This document shows positions 1 to 6,301 of a DNA stretch of 6,448 nucleotides, piece by piece. The notes beneath the pieces were generated by a model. That model searched no databases and was not told the origin of the DNA. It worked only from the letters and a program-made list of their open reading frames with translations. The stretch lies in NCBI GenBank assembly GCA_023249835.1, contig JAHFBY010000106.1, positions 1 to 6,448 of the forward strand. Direction: 5' to 3'. The position numbers and the translations under genes are program-made. Origin of the DNA: Elusimicrobiota bacterium (GTDB lineage Bacteria > Elusimicrobiota > Elusimicrobia > 2-02-FULL-39-32). Within the stretch, counting starts at the first letter, position 1, and each line of letters starts with the position of its first letter.

Positions 1-3000
1 AGAAGTTCATCGCCCTATTTTCCATAACCGCGCTGCTATTTACACACCTGTTTGCGCCTTACGCGAACTGCCGGGGACTTTCCCTGCGGACTTTGCTCTC
101 AGATCGCCTCAACACTTTAAGGCAGCAGCCCGGGACCTTAATCTCTGATCAAGGACCTCTTCCTGAGACTGCGCTGCTGATACTGGCAAAGCTTTTGGCA
201 GCGAAAGAAGTTGAAAGGCTTGGCAAAGACTTGAGCTTCTCAGAAGTGAGGATGAGTCTTGCCATGACCGCCAAAAATGAGAACAAAGATGCGGGGTTCT
301 TGCCAGACTGGTTCAACTATTTTGACGATCCCAACCCCATCGCTTTCTACTTAATTGCAGTAGAGACCCGGCTTTTACAAGAGCTCCTAGCAATTGAATC
401 GGGCCTTTATCAGATGCGCTTGTACTCCGACCTCGCGCTCTCGCGCAGCGTAACAAAGGCCATTGCCGATATATTTGTGAACGCTCACGGTACCGAGTAT
501 GTTTCCATGTTCCATGAGGATGAATATAGACAGTTAGGGCCGGACTTGACCACCGGCCTCGTTTCCCGCGGAGCAGACTATATCGTCTATCATTTGATGC
601 AATTCCTAAATATTGACCCTGATATGACGCTCGATAACGGCCTTACGCTCGTGCAGCACTATACCCGGATGGGACACAGGCGCATGGTGAGGCTCTTATT
701 ACAGTACGGATCAGACCTTGCGCCTCTGCCGCACAATACCGCCTCTCCCTTGCAGATCCTTAACCTTGATCCTCCGCCAGTAATCTCTCATCGATTCATG
801 ATTGAGAGGGCTGAGAACTTATGGCTAATGGAACTCTTTATCCACAGCGTGTGCAGGTCGCTAAACCCGGAAAACGCGCTTCCGTTTCACCGCTTGATTA
901 AAAATGCCTGGAACCAATCCGCGAAACAATTCGCGCGCAAGCACGACAGGGTTTATTATTATGATCATAACCATCAGTTGATGAGGCGCGATGCAACCAG
1001 CAAAGACCAGCAAACGCTCACCCGTTTGGGAAAGCTTATGCTGCGCCACTTTTTATCTAACCCTTTGGAGCTCCACAGCTCTTATAAGAGGCTCGCGATT
1101 ACGCATATTATCCATCGTTTATGGAACCGGTTTTGTGAACATCATCCAGGCGTCCCCTTAGCCATGTGGAGCGCGGAACCTGAACTGCCGCCTGGAATTT
1201 CGCCTTATATGCTCGAACTGGATCATCCTCTGCAAACCCATAGCACAGTGGAACTGGACCTGTTAGCGAGCGGACTGTTTTATGATTTCGTGGAGCTGGA
1301 CCAATGGTTAAACCTTAGCCCGCTCGATCTTCTGCCAAAGGCGAACTTCCAATTACAGTTACAAACTTCGAAGGAATATATCGTGCAGGCGATTCGATCC
1401 CAGCGTTCCGACCTTGCGCAAACAGCGCTGCTAGGAGCTAACCGCGTGGTTTGGGAGTTTCGCGCGCAATTTGCGAACCTTTTTCAAAGCTCAAAAGAAA
1501 CTGAGCGCGTTTTGGAGCTGGCCAAAAATATTGCGCTAGCTTGCAACCGCGGCGTAGCGCAGATAAAAAATTTGGATGACGCCGCTCTGGCAGAGCCGGA
1601 AGCACAGGTGTTGCCCTGGCCGCAAGCAGCGGGAGAAGACTTTAACCTGCGTTCCCTAGCTTTGGAAAAAGAGCTCTTTCAACGTTTGGAAAAATCAAAA
1701 TTTACCATTGCCCAGCTTTCCGACAACTTCATCCCGCAAACCGACACTCCCCTCTACGGGATGTTAACCGCTGCCTCCAATAATGGTTTTATTTGGAAGG
1801 AAAACCTTTCCGCTCTGCATGGGGACCGTTCTGAAATGCGGCCCATGGGCTCGGACTTTCAGAGCGCGCTCGCTAACCAAACCCTGCTCAGTGCGGAGCT
1901 TGCCAGTTACGCGCCGACCGTAGTGAACGTGCCCGGGCTTTTCATGGAACATTACTTTCGTTGCCGGTCTTTGTTCTTGGAGAAAAATTTAGCAAAGGAT
2001 AATATCGTTTATTGCATTGAGCAGTGGAAGTCCTGGCTTGCCCTGACCTATAGGTTGGGGGAGAACGCACATGACCAGCTCATCATGGATTTGTCCCTGC
2101 TCCTGTTCTACAGGGTGAAGGTGTACTTGGATTCGGCAATAGCTTCCGAAAACTTGAGCGGATTAGGGAACGCGGTATTTGCGTTGGCCGGCAGCGACTA
2201 CATTTTAGCGGAACTCACTTTGCAAAACATTCCGCGCGAATCAAGAGAGCAGAATGCAGCCATTATGCCGGAAGCAAAGCCGATTATAAAAGCCTTTCAG
2301 CTAAATCCTAACGCTCCGGAATTTAAACCTAGCGCTGCGTTTAAGCTAAAAACAATTCCCAGCAAAGAGCCGGCAGTTTCATCTTTTGCGCGGCGCTTCA
2401 AAACTCCACGAGAAAGAAAATTGGAGAGGAGAGCCCGGCAAAAACAAAAGAACCCAGTGGCCAGTTCCCAACCTAATCCAGAAGGCGCTCTTCCCCTAAT
2501 TACCTATGCCAACGTGCTAAGAGGGTTAGTCAAACCGCCAAAAATAGATTTACAAACAGCGAGCGCTGTAAATGAGGAAGTCGCTCCTGTAAGGATATAC
2601 AGCTCTCGTAAGGAAAAGGTAAAGAAACCTAAGCCGCCAGCGCAAAAAAAAGCGCCCGCTGTTAGCTTTCCTCTGGAAACCCCTCAAGTTGCGCAGGTCA
2701 TTGATCCTCTTCAAGAAAAAGTCAATCGGCTGCTGGAACTTTTGAATGAACCTCATGAAGCTCTGGCAAAAAAGGCGGATAAAGCGCAAGCAGCGCTGCG
2801 AATGTTAGAGTCCATTCAATCCGGAAGAGTGAGAAAACCTCGTCCGCAAGCTCCGGTTCAGGCTTACAATGAATTAAAAGAAGCCTTGGTAGAGATGGGG
2901 CGCATGACCCAGGCGCTGCAGAGCGCATTTATCGAAATTTATTTTAAAGAAAGGTTTCCAAAGCTGCCGGCAAACTTTATGTTGCAATTGCAAGGGGATG

Positions 3001-4466
3001 TGCAAAAAGAGCTGGCCCGCCATTTGGCCTTTCACAAGACGCTAGACTTTAAAGAGATTTTAACCTCTTATTACACAGAGAAGGTTCCAGAACTGATAAG
3101 TAATGGCGCAGTTGCCTTAGAGCTGGAGGAAGCGCTGCAAGGTTATATTTTCGTAGCCATTACTTTAACCGCGCAGCAGATGGCGCTACGAACCATGTTC
3201 ATACGTTTTGAAGAGATCTCTGAACCGGGGGAGAACAATGCGTTTAACAGCCAAACCCTGTCCTCGTCCCTATTGAATTTAAAGCCGCACTTTGAAAAAC
3301 TGTCGCAAGTAATGGATGAGCAATGGAGGCTGATGGGCAACGCTATTGACTATAAGAACCGGGTATCGAACAAGCTGATCAGGGAGAGTTTAGACAATGC
3401 GAACTCCATTATAATAAACTTAACCGCGCGCAGCGCTTTTAGCGGAACGCTGGATAAGTTGACCGATGTTTTAACTTTATATCGCTTAAAAATTAAAAGC
3501 GGAGAAAATTTTTCAGACGCGGAATTTTGGGTCTGGTCCGTTGTTCCTTGCGTTTATTACTCTTCCGCCCTATTGACCCACTTGGGGTTCATGGTGCAAC
3601 TGCTTTTCAAACAGCCGGGATCTCTTGCAATGAAAGGGCTGCTGCAATATCATCAGGGTTATGCCCAACGCACAGGAGAGTATTTAACCTTAGACCGTCA
3701 TAGGGTTGCGCCGGAACTGGTTCAAGGAATTACCGAAGCCGCAAACTTTTTCAACGTGACGAACCGTTTGGTGGAAAATTTGTTGATCGGACAGTCGGGT
3801 AAAAACAGGCTCGACGCATTTGATTTGGACCAGCTCCTCTACCTTTTCACGGCCTTGGTCACCCCGCAGCGCCAAATGCTCGCAACGGTCACGCAAATAG
3901 CGATCGACCACCTTTGGAAAACCGGTCAAGAGGAACGCAAAGCGTTATTTACGGCCAAGCTCGAAGAGGTCAACCGGGCCCGTTCCATTGACGACGCGCG
4001 TTCCGTGCAGCTCTTACCTGCGCCTGACCTCGATGATCAAGAACAGGAAACACACTTATTTTTAAGTAAACTAATCGAGGTCACCCAATTTTTGTGCGCC
4101 TTAGAGATTGAACTCTTCGCTTTAACGAGCGACCCAGCCTCTGCTCCGCTCGTGGTCCTTCCCTACTTGCGCATGCTGCAAAACCCCGACATGAGCGCAG
4201 TCATGTGGCAATCCATGACAGAGATCTTCGCGCGCATAAACCGCTTGCCCGCGCTCATAGAGCAGTTAAACGAAATTGCGAACCGCCTTAAAAACTTCGC
4301 CGCCTCAACGATTTCGCTAAACCTTTCCTTTTGGGCGGTACACTTATACCAGCTAAGAGAAGTCGTATACTCTGGTTTGGGTCAAGCCGGGATGAGGGAA
4401 GATGAATCCCAATTCGCGGGAGAGTTAGGTCAAGCTTTCGCCGGACCGCTGGATTCATTTCAATGA
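1..4466 (+). CDS. Very large exported protein with ankyrin-like repeats, 5' end missing
   Basis: I do not recognise the full-length family. The frame is open to the left edge; the first start codon inside the window is TTG at 93, but the 30 codons before it (from base 3) contain no stop and read KFIALFSITALLFTHLFAP followed by YANC, a typical export signal core, so the true start probably lies just outside. Numbering from the TTG, residues about 152-181 and 182-214 resemble two ankyrin units (NGLTLVQHYTRMGHRRMVRL, then LLLQYGSDL), with a partial third at 215-224 (NTASPLQIL). Residues about 728-945 form a Lys/Arg/Pro-rich, low-complexity linker with basic clusters near 767-787 and 837-856 and a likely coiled coil at 871-911. 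The rest, including the C-terminal 500 residues, looks helical, with no catalytic motif and no later membrane segment. The cysteine after the signal (YANC) is a poor lipobox. The protein is probably periplasmic or secreted; role unknown, perhaps protein binding. It ends in TGA at 4464-4466. Confidence 0.85.
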   Translation, partial: KFIALFSITALLFTHLFAPYANCRGLSLRTLLSDRLNTLRQQPGTLISDQGPLPETALLILAKLLAAKEVERLGKDLSFSEVRMSLAMTAKNENKDAGFLPDWFNYFDDPNPIAFYLIAVETRLLQELLAIESGLYQMRLYSDLALSRSVTKAIADIFVNAHGTEYVSMFHEDEYRQLGPDLTTGLVSRGADYIVYHLMQFLNIDPDMTLDNGLTLVQHYTRMGHRRMVRLLLQYGSDLAPLPHNTASPLQILNLDPPPVISHRFMIERAENLWLMELFIHSVCRSLNPENALPFHRLIKNAWNQSAKQFARKHDRVYYYDHNHQLMRRDATSKDQQTLTRLGKLMLRHFLSNPLELHSSYKRLAITHIIHRLWNRFCEHHPGVPLAMWSAEPELPPGISPYMLELDHPLQTHSTVELDLLASGLFYDFVELDQWLNLSPLDLLPKANFQLQLQTSKEYIVQAIRSQRSDLAQTALLGANRVVWEFRAQFANLFQSSKETERVLELAKNIALACNRGVAQIKNLDDAALAEPEAQVLPWPQAAGEDFNLRSLALEKELFQRLEKSKFTIAQLSDNFIPQTDTPLYGMLTAASNNGFIWKENLSALHGDRSEMRPMGSDFQSALANQTLLSAELASYAPTVVNVPGLFMEHYFRCRSLFLEKNLAKDNIVYCIEQWKSWLALTYRLGENAHDQLIMDLSLLLFYRVKVYLDSAIASENLSGLGNAVFALAGSDYILAELTLQNIPRESREQNAAIMPEAKPIIKAFQLNPNAPEFKPSAAFKLKTIPSKEPAVSSFARRFKTPRERKLERRARQKQKNPVASSQPNPEGALPLITYANVLRGLVKPPKIDLQTASAVNEEVAPVRIYSSRKEKVKKPKPPAQKKAPAVSFPLETPQVAQVIDPLQEKVNRLLELLNEPHEALAKKADKAQAALRMLESIQSGRVRKPRPQAPVQAYNELKEALVEMGRMTQALQSAFIEIYFKERFPKLPANFMLQLQGDVQKELARHLAFHKTLDFKEILTSYYTEKVPELISNGAVALELEEALQGYIFVAITLTAQQMALRTMFIRFEEISEPGENNAFNSQTLSSSLLNLKPHFEKLSQVMDEQWRLMGNAIDYKNRVSNKLIRESLDNANSIIINLTARSAFSGTLDKLTDVLTLYRLKIKSGENFSDAEFWVWSVVPCVYYSSALLTHLGFMVQLLFKQPGSLAMKGLLQYHQGYAQRTGEYLTLDRHRVAPELVQGITEAANFFNVTNRLVENLLIGQSGKNRLDAFDLDQLLYLFTALVTPQRQMLATVTQIAIDHLWKTGQEERKALFTAKLEEVNRARSIDDARSVQLLPAPDLDDQEQETHLFLSKLIEVTQFLCALEIELFALTSDPASAPLVVLPYLRMLQNPDMSAVMWQSMTEIFARINRLPALIEQLNEIANRLKNFAASTISLNLSFWAVHLYQLREVVYSGLGQAGMREDESQFAGELGQAFAGPLDSFQ

Positions 4467-4482
4467 AATTTTAATGATGACC

Positions 4483-4509
4483 CTAATAAAAGCGACCCCC
4501 ATTTATTAG
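4483..4509. repeat. Perfect 8-bp inverted repeat just after the large gene
   Basis: CTAATAAA (4483-4490) and TTTATTAG (4502-4509) are exact reverse complements around an 11-base C-rich loop. It lies 16 bases after the stop codon of the large gene, where a transcription terminator would be expected. The stem is all A/T except its outer pair and no T-run follows, so it is not a standard intrinsic terminator. It could be a weak terminator, an mRNA 3' stabilising hairpin or a protein site. Confidence 0.35.
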
Positions 4510-4611
4510 CAGCAGCGTTAGATTAAAATCCGCGCATTCCTCGCAATAACTATTAATTGTCAATGGGCTTATGCCGGACCCACGCTTAACGCGAGCCACT
4601 TTGTATGCAAT

Positions 4612-4635
4612 GGAATGTCTTTTAAGAGCTATTCC
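4612..4635. promoter_or_regulatory. 24-bp imperfect palindrome upstream of the abiE promoter
   Basis: The arms begin GGAAT and end ATTCC, and 9 of 12 symmetric base pairs match, with inner CT/AG and a TTAA centre. It ends 22 bases before the -35 box of the abiE promoter, a usual place for an activator or repressor site. No known regulator consensus is recognised, and a palindrome of this quality could arise by chance. Confidence 0.25.
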
Positions 4636-4657
4636 CCTTCGAGATAACTTCTTAGTA

Positions 4658-4686
4658 TTGACAGCCCTACAAAAGGGTGATATACT
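4658..4686 (+). promoter_or_regulatory. Sigma70-type promoter of the abiE operon
   Basis: A perfect -35 box TTGACA (4658-4663) is separated by exactly 17 bp from the -10 box TATACT (4681-4686), five of six to consensus. Transcription would be expected to start near 4692-4694, giving a leader of only about 25 bases before the ATG at 4718. This is the strongest promoter in the window. It gives the toxin-antitoxin pair its own transcription independent of the large gene upstream. Confidence 0.85.
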
Positions 4687-4714
4687 ATTTCAGTAAAGTA
4701 GCAATAATGATACT
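4683..4714. promoter_or_regulatory. Candidate AbiEi operator: TACT/AGTA inverted repeats
   Basis: Between the -10 box and the start codon, TACT occurs at 4683-4686 and 4711-4714, and AGTA at 4692-4695 and 4697-4700. They form two nested inverted repeats: TACT-ATTTC-AGTA (4683-4695) and AGTAGCA-ATAA-TGATACT (4697-4714; six of seven arm positions match). Studied AbiEi antitoxins repress their own operon by binding inverted repeats in the promoter region through their winged-helix domain. The position over the -10 box and start site fits that, but binding is inferred. Confidence 0.45.
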
Positions 4715-4717
4715 CTT

Positions 4718-5317
4718 ATGAAATACATAGAAATCCTCGAAAAATGCCGCAAATCCAGCTTCAGACTCTTTACGTCTGCTGAGTTCAGGGAAATGCTTGG
4801 CCTCACCCCTGCTTCGGCCAAGTTTATTCTGATCCGTTATACGGCCCGCGGGGTACTGGTGCGTTTAAAGCGGGACCTCTATGCGCTGAAAAACCAGTTG
4901 CCCTCAACTTGGGCGATTGCCAACCGCCTTTATAAGCCGTCTTTTATCTCTATGGAAAGCGGGTTGTCTTACTATGGGATGATCCCGGAATCGCTCTATG
5001 CCGTCACTTCCGTCGCTATAAAACCGACGCGGCATTTTGAGTTAAATGACGTTGCCTATGAATACCATACCATTAAACGGGACGCCTTCAGATCCTATCG
5101 CGCGGCGCAGATTTCAGGCGAAACCGTGCTGGTCGCGGAAAGGGAAAAGGCTCTTGCTGACTATCTTTATTTTGTATTCTTGAAGAAACGAACGGTCAAT
5201 AAACGCCTGAGGTTGAAGCAGGTGAACGAAGCGGTTTTAGAATCGCATGTAAGCGCTTACAAGAATACAAAATTCCTAAAATGGTACAAACATGATTTCA
5301 CAATCCCAAATCAATGA
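4718..5317 (+). CDS. abiEi: AbiEi-type antitoxin and transcriptional repressor (type IV toxin-antitoxin)
   Basis: This 199-residue protein has the two-part AbiEi layout. Residues about 8-58 form a winged helix-turn-helix: a recognition-helix region TPASAKFILIRYTARG, then a wing of the type VLVRLKRDLYAL. Residues about 74-155 carry the family's antitoxin signature: FISMESGLSYYGMIPE (76-91), TSVAIKPTRHF (97-107), YEYHTIKRDAF (114-124) and the conserved AEREKALADYLY (140-151). It is cytoplasmic. In characterised AbiE systems the antitoxin neutralises the toxin without forming a stable complex with it, and represses the operon. The ATG at 4718 follows the promoter closely, and no convincing Shine-Dalgarno precedes it, but no upstream in-frame start fits better. 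The 3' end overlaps the toxin gene by 26 bp. The tail after 155 is rich in Lys and Arg. Family assignment is from recalled signatures; the operon context confirms it. Confidence 0.88.
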   Translation: MKYIEILEKCRKSSFRLFTSAEFREMLGLTPASAKFILIRYTARGVLVRLKRDLYALKNQLPSTWAIANRLYKPSFISMESGLSYYGMIPESLYAVTSVAIKPTRHFELNDVAYEYHTIKRDAFRSYRAAQISGETVLVAEREKALADYLYFVFLKKRTVNKRLRLKQVNEAVLESHVSAYKNTKFLKWYKHDFTIPNQ

Positions 5318-6008
5318 ATTAAAAACCCAATGGCAGACCACGGAATTGAACATAGCCAGGGAATATGTTCAAAGCATCCTCCTGTCCAGTCTTTATAGTC
5401 ATTCGGACGTGAACCTCGCGTTTAAGGGCGGAACGGCGTTACGGCTTTTAAGAAGAAGTCCCCGGTTTTCCGAGGATTTAGATTTCACCGGATGGGGTAA
5501 GCCTTACCACGTAGGGGAATGGATCAAGGCATCCGTCAAAGAAAGTGAGAAAGCCGGTTTGGAGTTTAGGATGTTGGAATCCAACCCGACAAGCGGAGGA
5601 TGGTTTGCTTTGGCCGGGACCCAGGTTCACCAGTGGCCAATTGAAATCGAATGGAACGTTTCATTGAGGGGCCCAAAGAAGCCGAACACGGAAATCGTTT
5701 TGGTCACCACTCCTTTATGGCCCGCTTATTCCGTCAAAGCTTTGTCCCAGGACACGATGATCGCAGAAAAGCTGAGCGCCGCATTAAGCCGCAAGGAGCC
5801 GCGTGATTTCTATGATCTTTATTTCATCTTGAGAGACCGGCTTAGCGTGAAAGTACTGATTCCTAAAAAAAATGATATCATCCAGGCAACAAAAACCCTC
5901 GACTCCAAACTGTTCAAAAACGAGTTGAAGTCGTTCTTACCCCGAAGCCATTGGGCCATCATCGCCCAACTGCCCCATTTGCTCCTGCAGGAATTGGAAA
6001 GGTTGTGA
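5292..6008 (+). CDS. abiEii: AbiEii/AbiGii-family nucleotidyltransferase toxin
   Basis: This 238-residue protein belongs to the DNA polymerase beta-like nucleotidyltransferase toxins. The active-site signature is clear: FKGGTALRLL (44-53), then RFSEDLDF (58-65), with Asp62 and Asp64 as the expected metal ligands. A strand PIEIEW (116-121) may supply the third acidic residue (Glu118 or Glu120). The downstream motif EKLSAALSRKEPRDFYDLYF (159-178) holds the Lys and RD-x-x-DL pattern typical of the family. All key residues look intact, so the toxin is probably active. Relatives bind GTP or transfer nucleotides, MenT enzymes to the 3' end of tRNA; the substrate here cannot be read from sequence. 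At 238 residues it is shorter than the roughly 300-residue AbiEii of streptococci, fitting the shorter branch. The start lies inside abiEi with no clear ribosome site, suggesting translational coupling. It ends in TGA at 6006-6008. Confidence 0.9.
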   Translation: MISQSQINELKTQWQTTELNIAREYVQSILLSSLYSHSDVNLAFKGGTALRLLRRSPRFSEDLDFTGWGKPYHVGEWIKASVKESEKAGLEFRMLESNPTSGGWFALAGTQVHQWPIEIEWNVSLRGPKKPNTEIVLVTTPLWPAYSVKALSQDTMIAEKLSAALSRKEPRDFYDLYFILRDRLSVKVLIPKKNDIIQATKTLDSKLFKNELKSFLPRSHWAIIAQLPHLLLQELERL

Positions 6009-6044
6009 TTCAAACTTAATGCTTTAGTGCTAAAACAACTTTTT
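6002..6044 (+). terminator. Weak candidate terminator after abiEii
   Basis: GTTGT (6002-6006, overlapping the toxin stop codon) can pair with ACAAC (6035-6039), and inside it TTTAG (6023-6027) can fold against CTAAA (6030-6034). Five T residues follow directly (6040-6044). The order stem then T-run fits an intrinsic terminator, but the stem is short, A/T-rich and interrupted by 16 unpaired bases on one side. Confidence 0.25.
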
Positions 6045-6079
6045 CACCGGACTCGAGCCCAATGCCGAGCTCCTTGAAA

Positions 6080-6104
6080 TTGCCGACCCTCTCCATCGCG
6101 GCAA
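6080..6104. repeat. TTGCCG/CGGCAA inverted repeat
   Basis: TTGCCG (6080-6085) and CGGCAA (6099-6104) are exact reverse complements around a 13-base loop, about 70 bases after the toxin gene. A run of A rather than T follows on the plus strand, so for plus-strand transcripts it is a hairpin without a terminator tail. Confidence 0.3.
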
Positions 6105-6148
6105 AAAAGTTTCGTTCCTCACAGCGCCTTGTGTGGCAACATTTTTTT
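6103..6148. terminator. Possible bidirectional terminator: A-tract, hairpin, T-tract
   Basis: A six-A tract plus GTT (6103-6111) can pair with AAC (6138-6140), a bulged A, and a seven-T tract (6142-6148). In between only GCC/GGC (6126-6128 and 6135-6137) forms an inner stem. An A-tract on one side and a T-tract on the other is the layout of a terminator that works on both strands. The GC core is weak, so this is only a candidate; it would isolate the abiE operon from what follows. Confidence 0.25.
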
Positions 6149-6220
6149 AAAAATTCGTTACATTTTGTTTACAAATAGTTTAAGATTTCTACGGGGTCGT
6201 TATGTTAAACTCAACAGCAT

Positions 6221-6301
6221 ATGAAAACCCCCGTTCATATCTTGCGGCTATTTATCTTATTTACGTTCCTCTTTAGCACAATCGCGCCCTCTCGCTCTTA
6301 A
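6221..6301 (+). pseudogene. Signal-peptide-only reading frame, probable 5' remnant of an exported-protein gene
   Basis: The ATG at 6221 opens a 26-codon frame, MKTPVHIL then RLFILFTFLFSTIAPSRS, ending in TAA at 6299-6301. A short charged start, a hydrophobic core and an 'FLFSTIAP' end make it a plain Sec signal peptide with nothing attached. It resembles the start of the large gene at base 3 (LLFTHLFAP). Beyond the TAA the same frame stays open about 24 codons to a TGA at 6374-6376 region without a recognisable protein, and the other two forward frames close too. No good Shine-Dalgarno or consensus promoter precedes it. Alternatives are a genuine 26-residue single-span membrane peptide, or a chance ORF. 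I favour a gene start cut off by mutation or by an insertion, since direct repeats begin 44 bases later. Confidence 0.35.

Noticed and set aside
60..72. Cysteine after the signal sequence (YANC) as a lipoprotein lipobox.
   Set aside because: Positions -3 to -1 (Tyr-Ala-Asn) do not fit the usual Leu-Ala/Ser-Gly/Ala pattern, so ordinary signal peptidase cleavage is more likely.
861..3929. Several minus-strand reading frames of 62-79 codons antisense to the large gene.
   Set aside because: They lie wholly inside a long, protein-like plus-strand frame, show no domain or export signal of note, and have no promoter or operon context.
4557..4562. Minus-strand TTGACA followed by ATTAAT, similar to a trp-type promoter start.
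   Set aside because: No acceptable -10 box lies 16-18 bp further on, and no minus-strand gene exists for it to serve.
4518..4590. Integron recombination-site-like words GTTAGAT (4518-4524) and GCTTAAC (4584-4590) before the abiE operon, which could suggest a toxin-antitoxin gene cassette.
   Set aside because: The two words are in the wrong order for an attC site, no matching pair lies after the toxin gene, and such degenerate 7-mers (also 6204-6210 and near 6423) are expected by chance at this length.
5819..6013. 64-codon minus-strand frame over the end of the toxin gene.
   Set aside because: It is the antisense shadow of the well-supported AbiEii reading frame.
6168..6206. TTTACA (6168-6173) and TATGTT (6201-6206) as a promoter for the 26-codon frame.
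   Set aside because: The spacing is 27 bp, and no good -10 box lies 16-18 bp after TTTACA. Alternative pairings score poorly.
6202..6276. Overlapping 24-codon frame starting ATG 6202, with its frame shifted from the signal-peptide frame.
   Set aside because: It is very short, has no ribosome site, and its product has no recognisable character; the 6221 frame explains the region better.
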